Shown here piece by piece: positions 26,833 to 36,600 of a stretch of 64,000 bases of DNA. A program made the translations under genes and the position numbers. How positions within the stretch are numbered: the stretch's first letter is position 1; each line of letters begins with the position of its first letter. Below the pieces are notes generated by a model. That model was not told the DNA's origin. It worked only from the letters and a program-made list of their open reading frames with translations, and made no database searches. The DNA comes from Streptomyces sp. NBC_00335 (lineage in GTDB: Bacteria; Actinomycetota; Actinomycetes; Streptomycetales; Streptomycetaceae): contig NZ_CP108006.1 of NCBI RefSeq assembly GCF_036127095.1, forward strand, positions 620,001-684,000. The letters are read 5' to 3'.

Positions 26833-27610
26833 CCTCCGGAAGGTAGACGATGTTGACCGCGCCCGTCGTCGGGTGGGTGCCGACGCGGGTGCGGACCCCG
26901 TAGACCTCGGCCAGCAACGGCTCCGTCAGCACCTCGGCCGGGGTGCCCGAGGCGGCCACGCGGCCGCCCGCCAGGACGTACAGGCGGTCGCAGTACATCG
27001 CCGCCAGGTTGAGGTCGTGCAGGACCAGCAGGGCGGTGGCGGGCAGGGCGCGGACCAGGCCGAGGATCTCCAGCTGGTAGCGGATGTCCAGGTGGTTGGT
27101 CGGTTCGTCCAGGGCGAGCAGGCCGGGGTCCTGGACGAGGGCGCGGGCCACCAGGGCGCGCTGGCGCTCGCCGCCCGAGAGCCCGTCGAAGCGGCGGCCC
27201 GCGAGGGTGCCCGCGCCGACGGTGTCCAGGGCCCGCGCGACGCGGCGCACGTCGTCCGGTCCGTCCTGCTCCCAGAACCGTTTGTGCGGGCTGCGCCCCA
27301 TGGCCGCCACCTCGCGCACGGTCAGCCCGAAGGTGCCCGCCGCGTCCTGGGGCACCACCGCCACCCGCCGGGCGCGGTCCTTGACGCCCAGCGAGGCCGC
27401 GTCCACGCCGTCCAGCAGGACGCGCCCGCCGGTCGGGCGCAGGGTGCCGTAGACGCAGCGCAGCAGTGTCGTCTTGCCGCTGCCGTTGGGGCCGACGACT
27501 CCGACCGTCTCGCCGGGGCGGGCGGTGAGGTCGATCCCGTGCAGCAGCGGCTGCCCGTCGATCTCGTAACGCACGGCCTCGACGGCGAGTTCCGTTGCCC
27601 CGGCCGTCAT
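26810..27610 (-). CDS. btuD: ABC ATPase of a cobalamin-type (FecE/BtuD) importer
   Basis: 266 aa. Walker A GPNGSGKTT, signature LSGGERQRALVA, Walker B LLALDEPTNHLD and H-loop VLHDLNLA. The FecE/BtuD subfamily is indicated by the FGLTVREVAAMGR region. Third gene of a binding protein-permease-ATPase operon; ATGA overlap with the permease. The riboswitch at the head of the operon assigns it to corrinoid uptake. Confidence 0.88.
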   Translation of the reverse strand: MTAGATELAVEAVRYEIDGQPLLHGIDLTARPGETVGVVGPNGSGKTTLLRCVYGTLRPTGGRVLLDGVDAASLGVKDRARRVAVVPQDAAGTFGLTVREVAAMGRSPHKRFWEQDGPDDVRRVARALDTVGAGTLAGRRFDGLSGGERQRALVARALVQDPGLLALDEPTNHLDIRYQLEILGLVRALPATALLVLHDLNLAAMYCDRLYVLAGGRVAASGTPAEVLTEPLLAEVYGVRTRVGTHPTTGAVNIVYLPEDGDRTGY

Positions 27611-28662
27611 CCCACGATCCCTTCGGTACGGGTGGACCTGCGCAGCATCCACAGGAAGAACGGCCCGCCGACGAGCGCCGTGACCACGCCGACCGGAATC
27701 TCTTCCGGTGCGGCGGCGGTACGGGCGATCAGATCGGCCAGGGTCAGGAACACCGCCCCGCCCAGGGCGGCCACGGGCAGCAGCGCCCGGTGTCCGGCGC
27801 CGACGACCATCCGGGCGGCGTGCGGCACCATCAGCCCCACGAAGCCGATCGCCCCGCTGTAGGCCACCAGTACGCCGATGACGAGCGAGGTGAGGACGAA
27901 CACGGCGGCCCGGAACCGGCTCGTGTCCAGCCCGAGCGTCCGGGCGCCCTCCTCCCCCGCGAGCAGCAGGTCGAGCGGCCGGGCGAGGGCGACGAGCAGT
28001 GCGGTGCCCAGGAGCAGGGCGCCGGCGGGCAGGGCGAGTTCGCCCCAGCGTGCACCGCCGAGCCCGCCGAGGGTCCAGAACAGCACGCTGCGGATCTGGT
28101 CGGGGTGGGCTGCCAGCACCAGGATCAGGCTGGTCAGGGCGGACAGCACGTACTGGACGGCGACTCCGGCGAGGATCAGCCGGCCGGTGGTCATGGCGCC
28201 GCCGCGCCGGGCCATCGCGTAGACGGCGACGAGCGCGCCCATCGACCCGGCGAACGCGGCGAGCGGTACGGCGGCGCCGCCCGCGAAGCCGAGGAACCCG
28301 GCGCCGAAGACGATGACCAGCACGGCTCCGGCCGAGGCCCCGGAGGAGGCTCCGAGCAGGAACGGGTCGGCGAGCGGATTGCGCACGAGGGCTTGGAGCA
28401 CGGTTCCCGCGACGGCGAGTCCCGCGCCGACGACGGCCCCGAGCAGGACGCGCGGCATCCGGACGTCCCACACGATCGCTCCGAAGGCGCCCGCTCCCCC
28501 GCCGGGCCCCGGCCCTGCGAGCACGATGTCGAGCACCTGACCCGGAGGGATCCGTACCGGTCCCAGGGCCAGCCCCGCCAGGGCCGACGCTGCCAGCGCG
28601 ACGGCGAGCAGGGCCAGTACGACCGGCGTACGGGTGAGCGCGCCGGCGGCCCGCAGCCTCAC
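27607..28662 (-). CDS. btuC: FecCD/BtuC-type ABC permease
   Basis: 351 aa from GTG 28662, overlapping the binding-protein stop by 4 bp. About ten hydrophobic helices. FecCD signatures include RMPRVLLGAVVGAGLAVAG, NPLADPFLLGASSGASAGA and GFVGLMVPHAARM. Forms the membrane channel for the cobalamin-type importer. Confidence 0.9.
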   Translation of the reverse strand: MRLRAAGALTRTPVVLALLAVALAASALAGLALGPVRIPPGQVLDIVLAGPGPGGGAGAFGAIVWDVRMPRVLLGAVVGAGLAVAGTVLQALVRNPLADPFLLGASSGASAGAVLVIVFGAGFLGFAGGAAVPLAAFAGSMGALVAVYAMARRGGAMTTGRLILAGVAVQYVLSALTSLILVLAAHPDQIRSVLFWTLGGLGGARWGELALPAGALLLGTALLVALARPLDLLLAGEEGARTLGLDTSRFRAAVFVLTSLVIGVLVAYSGAIGFVGLMVPHAARMVVGAGHRALLPVAALGGAVFLTLADLIARTAAAPEEIPVGVVTALVGGPFFLWMLRRSTRTEGIVG

Positions 28663-29651
28663 GCGGCGTCGGGGTGGAGCTGGCCGCCCAGCGACTCGAC
28701 GGCGTCGGCGATGCGGACTCCGAGCACGGCGGAGGACAGCGGCAGCACGACGAACCGCCGGTTCTTGATCGCGGGTACCTGGGCCAGCGCCGGGTCGTTC
28801 AGCAGGCGCTGCTTCTTGGCTTCGACGGTGGTGCCGCCGTAGTCGTAGATGAGGACGACCTCGGGCTTCCGCTCGATGACCTTCTCCCACGACACGTCGC
28901 CGAAGGTGTCGTCGAGGTCGGCGAACACGTTGGTCCCGCCCGCCAGCGCGACGATCTCGTTGCCGATGCCCTTGCCGCCCGAGGTGAAGGCGGAGGCCTC
29001 GCCCGAGTCGTAGACGAAGACGGCGGGCTTGGCCCGGTCCTTCACGCGTGCGCTGACGGCTTCGATGCGGCGCCGTTCGTCCGCGAGGAGCCGCTCGCCG
29101 CGCTCGGGAACGCCGAAGGTCCGCGCCACCTCGGTGATTTCGGTCCTGAGCTGGTCGAGGCCGACCTTGCCCTCGGTGCAGTACTCCACGCTGAGGCGGG
29201 AGTTGATGCCGGACTTCGCCAGTCCCTCGCGGTCGCGGCCCTGCGCCTTGTCGAAGGCGCTGGAGTAACCCCCGTACACGAAGTCGGGGTTGGCGCCGAG
29301 GAGGATCTCCTTGGAGGGGTACTCCTTCGCCAGGACCTTGATCTTGTCGTACGCGGGCCGGTAGGCGGGCAGTACGGCATCGTCCAGGTAGGCCGTGCCG
29401 ACCGTCTTCCCCTCCAGCCCGAGGGCCAGGAGGATCTCGGTGGCGTGCTGGTTCATGGCGACCGCACGCTGCGGCGGGGCCTGATAGGTGCTGGTGACAC
29501 CGCAGTTGGTGACCGTGTACGGGAAGCCGGGCGCGGCTCCCACCGCCGCCTTCGCGTCCTGCGCGGCGGGCGATCCCCCACACGCGGCCAGCGGAATCAG
29601 GAGGGGGACGGGCAGGAGCGCGCGCAGCAGCGCACGGGGGTACGAAGACAT
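28659..29651 (-). CDS. btuF: Cobalamin-type ABC substrate-binding lipoprotein
   Basis: 330 aa. Lipobox LAAC in the signal peptide. The periplasmic-binding-protein type III fold is shown by RAVAMNQHATEILLALGL, LLGANPDFVYGG, EVVLIYDYGG and RFVVLPLSS. By motif alone the ligand could be a siderophore, but the adjacent B12 riboswitch makes a corrinoid far more likely. First gene of the operon. Confidence 0.88.
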   Translation of the reverse strand: MSSYPRALLRALLPVPLLIPLAACGGSPAAQDAKAAVGAAPGFPYTVTNCGVTSTYQAPPQRAVAMNQHATEILLALGLEGKTVGTAYLDDAVLPAYRPAYDKIKVLAKEYPSKEILLGANPDFVYGGYSSAFDKAQGRDREGLAKSGINSRLSVEYCTEGKVGLDQLRTEITEVARTFGVPERGERLLADERRRIEAVSARVKDRAKPAVFVYDSGEASAFTSGGKGIGNEIVALAGGTNVFADLDDTFGDVSWEKVIERKPEVVLIYDYGGTTVEAKKQRLLNDPALAQVPAIKNRRFVVLPLSSAVLGVRIADAVESLGGQLHPDAA

Positions 29652-29698
29652 GGTGAAGCCTCTCCGGGGGATCCGCGTCCCCTGGTCGAACCGAAAGA

Positions 29699-29800
29699 GG
29701 CGGTGCGTCAGTGTCTGACTCCCGGGTCCCCGCGCGGGGGTGTCCGGTCACAGTGGCGGGACCGCACCGGATTCGCACCGGTTTCCTGTCCTGCACCGCC
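29699..29800 (-). promoter_or_regulatory. Cobalamin riboswitch
   Basis: On the minus strand the B12-box core reads GGAAACCGGTGCGAATCCGG then GTCCCGCCACTGTGA, and AGTCAGACAC follows after a variable hairpin. A closing helix is formed by GGCGGTGC (29800-29793) and GCACCGCC (29706-29699). Between the aptamer and the btuF start (29651) a GGGGACGCGGATCCCC hairpin adjoins the ribosome-binding site GGAGAGG, which suggests control of translation initiation by adenosyl- or other cobalamins. Confidence 0.95.
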
Positions 29801-29837
29801 TGGATAACGCGGCCCAGTCTGCCAGAAGGGCGGGGCG

Positions 29838-30920
29838 TCAGCGCCTCGGGTGCCCCGCGCCGGCCGCCCGCGCCGCTCCCGCCGGCCGGGAGGCGAGGGT
29901 CCGCAGCGCTTCGTCGGAGGGTGATCCCGGCTCGGCCGTGTAGAGGTAGAGGGTCTGGTCGGGGTCGTCCGGGAAGGTGAGGGACTCGTACTCCAGGGCC
30001 AGTTCACCGACGGCGGGGTGCCGGAAGCGCTTGGTGCCATGAGTGTGTTCGAGCACGTCGTGCCCGGCCCACCAGCGGCGGAAGTCCGCGTCCAGCGCGG
30101 CCAGTTCATCGACGAGGGGGCTCAGCGCGGGATCGTACGGGTGCCGGCCGGCGTAGAAGCGCAGCGCGGCGACGGCTCCGCGCGCGGCGCTCTCCCAGTC
30201 GGCGAAGAGCGCGCGGGCGGCGGGGTCGAGGAAGAGGAACCGGGCGAGGTTGCGGCCGCGTTGGCCCGGTGTGCCCGACCCCACTGTGACGCCCGACTCC
30301 ACCGCGTCCAGCTCCACCGTGTCCAGCTCCGCGGCGCCCGACTTCACAGCGTCCGCCCCCACCGCGCCCCCCTCGGGCCCGTCCCCCTCCGGCCCGTCCC
30401 CCTCCAGCCCGTCCCCCTCGGGCGCCCCGAAGTCGGCGTAGAGGACCTCCGCGAGCCGGTTCGCGGCCAGGACGTCGAGCCGGCGCCCCATGATCATCGC
30501 CGGGGTGCCGTCGTCCAGGGCGTCCAGCACCCGGTAGAGGCCCGCCCGGACCCGCTGCGGTCCGTCGGTTCCCGCGGGGCCCGGGCCGCCGCCCGCCGAG
30601 TCGGCGGCGCGCCCCGGGGACCGCTGCGGCCGGGCCAGGTCGAAGAGGTGGGACCGCTCGGTGGCGTCGAGCCGCAGCGCACGGGCCACGGCGTCGAGGA
30701 CCTCGGCGGATACGTGCAGGGTGCGGCCCTGCTCCAGCCGGGTGTAGTAGTCCACGCTGACCCCCGCGAGCTGCGCGACCTCCTCGCGCCGCAGCCCGGG
30801 CACGCGCCGCCTTCCCGGATGAGCGGCGACGCCCACCGCCTCGGGGCCGATCCGGGCTCGGCGGGAACGCAGGAAGTCCCGCAGGTCGGACCGGGGCTCG
30901 CGCCCGGCGGTGGCAGTCAT
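29838..30920 (-). CDS. XRE regulator with MmyB-type ligand domain
   Basis: 360 aa. HTH at residues about 15-75 (LRDFLRSRRARIGPEAVG ... GLRREEVAQLAGVSVDYYTR) followed by the MmyB ligand-binding domain (GRRLDVLAANRLAEVLYADF, then GRNLARFLFLDP). The ADFGAPE-GRNLARF join is interrupted by about 50 extra acidic and Gly/Ser/Val residues (EGDGP repeats). TAGCCT lies 6 nt before the ATG, so the mRNA is probably leaderless. MmyB proteins bind fatty-acid-like ligands; the target genes are unknown. Confidence 0.88.
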   Translation of the reverse strand: MTATAGREPRSDLRDFLRSRRARIGPEAVGVAAHPGRRRVPGLRREEVAQLAGVSVDYYTRLEQGRTLHVSAEVLDAVARALRLDATERSHLFDLARPQRSPGRAADSAGGGPGPAGTDGPQRVRAGLYRVLDALDDGTPAMIMGRRLDVLAANRLAEVLYADFGAPEGDGLEGDGPEGDGPEGGAVGADAVKSGAAELDTVELDAVESGVTVGSGTPGQRGRNLARFLFLDPAARALFADWESAARGAVAALRFYAGRHPYDPALSPLVDELAALDADFRRWWAGHDVLEHTHGTKRFRHPAVGELALEYESLTFPDDPDQTLYLYTAEPGSPSDEALRTLASRPAGAARAAGAGHPRR

Positions 30921-30932
30921 TACCCCAGGCTA

Positions 30933-31035
30933 GGCCGTCCCGTTCGGATCGTGCCGGTCCGCGCCGCCCGGCAGCGCGCCGGGGTGCGGCACCGGACGGC
31001 GCGGACCCGACCGGCACGATCCGAACGGGACGGCC
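30933..31035. repeat. Long imperfect inverted repeat between divergent genes
   Basis: Arms begin with a perfect 27-bp match: left 30933-30959 (GGCCGTCCCGTTCGGATCGT...) and right 31009-31035. Pairing continues inward after a 4-nt bulge (CCGCGCCG region) to a GC-rich loop near 30975-30990. It covers the upstream promoter region of the MmyB-type regulator and the gap to the lipoprotein gene. Confidence 0.85.
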
Positions 31036-31104
31036 GAGGCCGGGCCGTGTCACAGCCCGGTGACAGCGGCCCCACAGGTGCCGGACCCGGGCGATCATGA
31101 CCCG

Positions 31105-31557
31105 ATGCGCAGACACCATGTGATCATCGCCCTCACCGGCGCCGGACTCCTCGCCCTCACCGGGTGCGGCAGCGACTCCGACGCTCCGGCCCCCGGCAAG
31201 ACCTCCGCCCCGGCTTCGACCGTGCCGAGCACCGGTCCGAGCGGCAAGCCCAGCGCCGATCCGAGCGCGGCCCGCCCCGACACCGGCCTCCCGCCGAGCC
31301 CCGCACCCGCGCAGCGCGCCGCCTACCTGGCCGCGCTCGACGCGATCGACCCCGAGATCGTCAACGGCAAGGACGACAAGGCCGTCTCGCGCGGTCTCGA
31401 CCAGTGCCAGTCCATCAAGGGCGAGAAGGACCCGGCCAAGCGACTGGCCGGCGCGAACCAGCGCTTCATCGGCCCGAACCACCCCGACGGCTTCGGTCCC
31501 GTCAAGTCCGCCCTGATCGTCGCGGCCGTTCAGGCCAACCTCTGCCCGACCTACTGA
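31105..31557 (+). CDS. Small secreted lipoprotein (DUF732-like)
   Basis: 150 aa. Lipobox LTGC in a clear signal peptide, then a Pro/Ser/Ala linker of about 50 residues. The C-terminal domain (YLAALDAIDPEIVNGKDDKA ... LDQCQSIKG ... ANLCPTY) has two cysteines and resembles DUF732-type domains. The ATG at 31105 is the first giving the signal peptide directly. Function unknown. Confidence 0.72.
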   Translation: MRRHHVIIALTGAGLLALTGCGSDSDAPAPGKTSAPASTVPSTGPSGKPSADPSAARPDTGLPPSPAPAQRAAYLAALDAIDPEIVNGKDDKAVSRGLDQCQSIKGEKDPAKRLAGANQRFIGPNHPDGFGPVKSALIVAAVQANLCPTY

Positions 31558-31586
31558 GCCCCTCCGAGGGCGGGGCGGAATCCGGG

Positions 31587-31610
31587 CGGTGGCCGGTCGG
31601 CCACCGCCTC
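31587..31610. terminator. Terminator between convergent genes
   Basis: A perfect 10-bp stem (GGCGGTGGCC and its complement) with a GGTC loop, touching the stop codon of the convergent aldo/keto reductase. Confidence 0.7.
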
Positions 31611-32517
31611 ATGCCGTCTCGTACCGGTCAGCGGCCAGGGTCGCGAGCTCGCCCTCGGACAACCGCAGGCAGCCGGCGGCGACGTTCTCGGCCAGGTGGC
31701 CGAGGTCGCCGGTGCCGGGGATGGCCAGAACGTGGGAGCCCTGGTGCAGGGTCCATGCCAGCCGGATCTGGGCTGCGCTCACGCCGTGGGCGCGTGCGAC
31801 GGAGCGGACTTCACGGCTCGGTCCGGTGGTGGCGCCGGCGGTGCGTCCGGTTCCGGCGATCGAGTAGAACGGCACGAACGCGATCCCCTGCTCACCACAG
31901 ATGTCCAGGAGCTCCTTCTCTTCGGGGGACGCTCCGATGCCGTACATGTTCTGGACGCAGACCACCGGTGCGATGCTCCGGGCCTCGGCGAGGTGGTGGG
32001 TGCGGACGTTGGACAGGCCCAGGTGCCGGATGAGTCCGGCCGTACGCAGGTCGGCCAGTGCGCCGAAGCGCTCGGCGATGGAGTCGCTGCCGACGATGCG
32101 CAGGTTCACCACGTCGAGGTGGTCGCGGCCGAGCTGGCGCAGGTTCTCCTCGACCTGGCCGCGCAACTGCTCGGGCGCGGCGTGCGGCAGCCACTGGCCC
32201 GAGGGGTCGCGGCCCGGTCCGACCTTGGTGGTGATGACGAGCTCGTCCGGGTAGGGGGCCAGTGCCCGGTTGATCAGCTCGTTGGCCGAGCGCGACGAGG
32301 AGAAGTAGAACGCGGCGGTGTCGACGTGGTTCACGCCCAGCTCGACCGCGCGGCGCAGTACGGCGATCGCCTGGTCGCGGTCCCGCGGAACCGCCCCGGC
32401 CGCGAATGCCTCACCGTGCTGCGTCAGGCGCATCGTGCCGAAGCCGATCCGGTTGACCGTGAGGTCGCCGAGCGTCCAGGTGCCGGATGCCGCTGCTGTG
32501 ATCGTCTGTGAGGTCAT
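31609..32517 (-). CDS. Aldo/keto reductase, copy A
   Basis: 302 aa. AKR motifs: GVNHVDTAAFYFSSSR with catalytic Asp/Tyr, VITTKVGPGR with catalytic Lys, and DHLDVVNLRIVG, where the usual catalytic His position (LHxxD) is not the standard sequence. C-terminal cofactor loop AIPGTGDLGHLAENVAA. A close paralogue in opposite orientation lies at 41134-42018. The ATG at 32517 gives a protein collinear with that paralogue. Confidence 0.9.
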   Translation of the reverse strand: MTSQTITAAASGTWTLGDLTVNRIGFGTMRLTQHGEAFAAGAVPRDRDQAIAVLRRAVELGVNHVDTAAFYFSSSRSANELINRALAPYPDELVITTKVGPGRDPSGQWLPHAAPEQLRGQVEENLRQLGRDHLDVVNLRIVGSDSIAERFGALADLRTAGLIRHLGLSNVRTHHLAEARSIAPVVCVQNMYGIGASPEEKELLDICGEQGIAFVPFYSIAGTGRTAGATTGPSREVRSVARAHGVSAAQIRLAWTLHQGSHVLAIPGTGDLGHLAENVAAGCLRLSEGELATLAADRYETA

Positions 32518-32557
32518 GGCGCGATCATGTCCGCGCACCCGGCCGGCCTGCCATTGA

Positions 32558-33067
32558 TTAAGGCATGCCCGAATCCGACGCGTCCTCTTCGGTCTTGAAG
32601 GTCTGGAACCCTCGGCGGTGGTAGTTGGGCAGCGCGTTCGAGTGGTCGCCCGAGGACGTGTGCAGCCATACCCGGCGCACGCCCGGCACCAGGGTCCAGC
32701 CCTGCCGGATCGCGAGCGTCAGCGCGTGGCCGCCGAGCCCCTTCCCGGTGAACTCCGGCAAGAGCCCGAAGGTCCTGATCTCGACGTCGGCGCCCGGATG
32801 GAGGTCGTAGCAGACCATGCCGGCCGGCTCGTCCGCCAAGGTCAGCAGCCAGCACGTCCGGCCCGGATGCTCGGCGAACCACGCCTGCCACTCCTGTGGG
32901 CCGCGGCGGGCACTGCGCCACTGGAACGGCGCGCCGATCCTTGCCATCAGGTCGGGCACCTGCGACAGGTCCTCGCCCACGGCGACGAGCCGCAAGCCCG
33001 GGACCGGAGCGCCGGGGACGAGCTGACTCGGGTCGGTCATCTCCACATAGGTCACGATCTTCGTCAC
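32558..33067 (-). CDS. GNAT-family N-acetyltransferase
   Basis: 169 aa from GTG 33067, which has TAGCCT 7 nt upstream (leaderless type); an internal ATG at 33040 is also possible. The acetyl-CoA loop appears as LPEFTGKGLGGHALTLAIRQ, after the CYDLHPGADVEIRTFGLL strand pair, and the C-terminal HTSSGDHSNALPNYHRRGF is typical of GNAT enzymes. Substrate unknown. Confidence 0.85.
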   Translation of the reverse strand: MTKIVTYVEMTDPSQLVPGAPVPGLRLVAVGEDLSQVPDLMARIGAPFQWRSARRGPQEWQAWFAEHPGRTCWLLTLADEPAGMVCYDLHPGADVEIRTFGLLPEFTGKGLGGHALTLAIRQGWTLVPGVRRVWLHTSSGDHSNALPNYHRRGFQTFKTEEDASDSGMP

Positions 33068-33098
33068 CCAAGGGAGGCTACGCCCCGGGGGCAAGCGA

Positions 33099-33133
33099 AA
33101 AGGGACCCCGGGAGAATCTCCCGGGGTCCCTTT
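33099..33133 (-). terminator. Intrinsic terminator of the tRNA-Trp transcript
   Basis: A 13-bp GC-rich stem (33102-33114 with 33118-33130) closed by A-T pairs, AAT loop, and a short T run on the minus strand. It separates the tRNA from the acetyltransferase gene. Confidence 0.9.
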
Positions 33134-33155
33134 CGATGAAACACCTACGCGAACT

Positions 33156-33231
33156 TGGCAGGGGCGGCAGGGCTCGAACCTACGACAACCGGTTTTGGAG
33201 ACCGGTGCTCTACCAACTGAGCTACGCCCCT
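33156..33231 (-). tRNA. trpT: tRNA-Trp (anticodon CCA)
   Basis: The minus strand reads AGGGGCGTAGCTCAGTTGG, an anticodon stem CCGGT/ACCGG around loop CTCCAAA, the T-arm GGTTCGAGCC, acceptor CGCCCCT, discriminator G and an encoded CCA end. The loop gives anticodon CCA, tryptophan. 76 nt with all arms intact. Confidence 0.97.
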
Positions 33232-33625
33232 TCGGTGAGACCAACCATGCCATGGCGCACGCCGAAGATCCACTGAATTCGGTGATCAAACGCGACGAGT
33301 CTCCTCCCGGGGTGCGGGCGCCGGCGGACCCGACCCCGTCGATGGGCGGACCGTCTTCGCTGGTCAGGGCGATACCGGAAGGGGCTCATCCCGCCGCGGC
33401 CGGTCCGGCTGACGTCCGCACCTTGAGACGAAACGTATTGCGCCGTGGACGGTTGCCTTCGCGACGCGCCCCCGGAGGACGCCGGCGCCCCCCCCTCCGA
33501 TCACCCCCTGGGGTGCGTCCCCGCGGAACGCACCCTCCCTCTTGTGGCCGTGGAGAACCGAATGCCGTTCCGGGTGCGTGATACCGGCGAACGCGCTGGC
33601 GCGCATTCCGAATTGGGGGAAACGG
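33232..33625. other. 394-bp gap: tRNA promoter side and subtilase leader
   Basis: No convincing gene. It should hold the tRNA-Trp promoter (minus strand) and the subtilase promoter (plus strand). A GGTGCGT...ACGCACC hairpin near 33512-33534 and the GGGGGA ribosome-binding site before 33626 are the only elements I can point to. Confidence 0.5.
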
Positions 33626-36600
33626 GTGGCATCCAGGACAAGGGCGGGAACAGCGGCGCTCACAGCCGCTGTGGCCGGGACGCTGATCATGGGAACGGCC
33701 GCGGCCGGCGCCCAGCCGGCACTGGCCGCGAACTCCACGGCACAGGGCACGCACCAGGACTCGGACCAGGGCACGAAGGCCGCCGCGAAGGCCGGCGCGA
33801 AACCGTCGACGGAGGCCACGGTGACGCTGATCACCGGTGACCGCGTGGTCGTCGGCGGCGACGGCGCCGTCGTCCGGATCACCCAGGGTGCCGGCCGCGA
33901 GAAGACCACCTTCTCGGTCCGGCGCGAGTCCGGGCACACGTACGTCATTCCGGTGGACGCCCTGCGCCTGGTCGACGACGGGGTCCTGGACCAGCGGCTG
34001 TTCGACGTCGCCCAGCTGGCCAGGGACGGGTACGACGACGCGCACCGCGGCGCACTGCCGCTGATCGTCGCCTACCGGAAGGACGGCGCCACGGTGGGTG
34101 CCTTCGCGACCGGTGACCCGTTCGCACGCATCGCGCGCGAGCGCCGTCCGCTGCCCTCCGTGGACGGCGAGGCCTTCGACGTTTCCAAGTCCGAGGCCTC
34201 GGCCCTGTGGTCGGCGGTCACCGCCGGTACGGACGCCCGTGCGCAGGGAGCCACTCCCACCACGCCCATCGCCCGCGTGTGGCTGGACGGCAAGGTCCGC
34301 ACCTCCCTCGACACGAGCGTGCCGCAGATCGGCGCACCCGTCATGTGGAAGGCCGGGTACACCGGCACGGGCGTCAAGGTCGCGGTCCTGGACACGGGCG
34401 TCGACCAGGCCCACCCGGACCTCAAGGGCATCGAGATCGCCGAGAAGAACTTCAGCGACGCTCCCGACTCCCTCGACCGCAACGGGCACGGCACCCACGT
34501 GGCCTCCACCGTCGCCGGGACCGGCGCCCAGTCGGGGGGCCGCTACAAGGGCGTGGCGCCCGGGGCGCGGATCCTGGACGGCAAGGTCATCAACGACGAC
34601 GGCTGGGGGGTCGACTCGGGCATCATCAGCGGGATGCAATGGGCCGTCGACCAGGGCGCGAAGGTCGTCAACATGAGCCTCGGCGGGCAGGACTTCCCCG
34701 GCGTCGACCCGAAGGAGGCGGCGGTCGCCCGCCTCTCTCCCAAGGCCCTCTTCGTCATCAGCGCGGGCAACAGCGGCGATCTGCCCGGAACCATCGCCTC
34801 GCCCGGAAGCTCCCCCGCGGCGCTCACGGTCGGCGCGGTCGACAAGCAGAACCTGATCGCGGACTTCTCCAGCCGCGGCCCGACGGCCGACGGAGTCTCC
34901 AAGCCGGACATCACCGCTCCGGGCGTCGACATCACCGCCGCCCTGAGCACGCACGCCTGGAACCCCGACGGCAAGAGCTACACCGCCCTGTCGGGCACCT
35001 CGATGGCCGCCCCGCACGTCACGGGCGCCGCCGCCCTGGCGCTCCAGCAGCACCCCACCTGGGGCGGAGCCCAGATCAAGGCGCTGCTCACCGGATCCGC
35101 CCGGCCCGACCCGGCCCTCAACGCCTCCGAACAGGGCTCCGGCCGGGTCGACCTGGCACGGGCCGCCACGGCCGTCGTCGTCTCCACTCCCGACTCGGTC
35201 GACTTCGGTACGCAGCTCTGGCCGCACGGCGACGACAAGCCGGTCGGCAAGCTCCTCACCTACCGCAACTACGGCACCACCCCCGTCACCCTCAAGCTGA
35301 GCGCGACCACGACAGGCCCGGGCGGCGGCCCGGCCCCGGCGGGCATGTTCACCCTCAAGGACGCCCAGCTCACCGTCCCCGCCCGTGGCACCGCGACCAC
35401 CACCGTCACCGTCGACACCCGCAAGGGCACGGCCGACGGCACGTACGGCGGCAGCGTACTGGCCGCCGGCGGCGGCCAGTCGGTGCGCACCGGCCTGGTG
35501 GTGGTCCGCGAGGCGGAGGCGTACGACGTCGTCCTGCGGCACACCGATGTCGACGGCGCGGCTCCGACGGGTTACTCCAGCATGTTCACCAAGATCGACC
35601 GGGAGATGCCGGGACGCATCAAGTTCCCCTTCTCGGCGAGCGGGACCGTCGTGAAGCGGATTCCCCGGGGTGACTACCAGCTGGAGAGCGTCGTCTTCGG
35701 CCCGGACGGCCGCATGGCCGTCTTCGTCCAGCCGGTCGTGAAGGTGACCGCGAAGACCACGATCGCCCTCGACGCCCGGCAGGCCAAGCCGTTGGCCGTC
35801 ACCGCTCCGGATCCGGCGGCCCGGCTGGTCGGCGGCACCATCGGGTACTCCGATCCGAACGCGCGGGTGGGCAGTTCCTGGAACTTCGACGGGCAGACAC
35901 AGGTCCGCACCGCGGCGCTCGGCGCGGCGAGCGCCGGTCTGCAGGCGCAGTTCAACGGGCTGTGGAAGAACCCCGGTGCGGCCGGCAAGAACGTCGACTA
36001 CCGGCTCGCCTTCAACCGCACGGGCAGCTGGTTCACGGGCTTCACCAAGACCGTCACCCGGGCCGAGGTCGCCGAGCTGAAACTCGGCTTCGCGGCGTCC
36101 GTCACCGGGGCGAAGGGCCTGATCTGGATGAATCCCTACGACGTGACCGGCACGTCCGCCTTCGGCATGCGCGACCCCATCGAGCAGGACCTGCCGTTGT
36201 CCGGCATCCAGTACGTCAGCGCCGTCGGGGTCCGCTGGACCTGGAACGCGTACCAGCTCGATGCCCAGGGTGACACGCGCATGGGCTACGACGTAGGCCT
36301 CACCAGCTACAGGCCGGGCGGCAGCAGCGCCGTGAAGTTCAACTTCGGCGTGGTGGGACCCAGCATGGAGGACGAGGGACAGGAGGCGCCCGGCGGGCGG
36401 CGGACCGGCGACAACATCTACGCCGATCTCCGGCTGTTCAACGACGGCAGCGGACACGTGGGCGGCTCGGTCGTCACCAGGGGCTTCACCCGGCTGGAGT
36501 CCGGCGGCAAGGTCATCGCCGAGGGGTCGGACGGCGGCCAGGTGAACGCGGACGTTCCGGCCGGCTCGGCGGTCTACCGGCTGAGCGCGGAGGCGAGCCG

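Noticed and set aside
29711..29980. Small plus-strand ORFs across the riboswitch
   Set aside because: They lie on the reverse strand of a strongly conserved RNA element.
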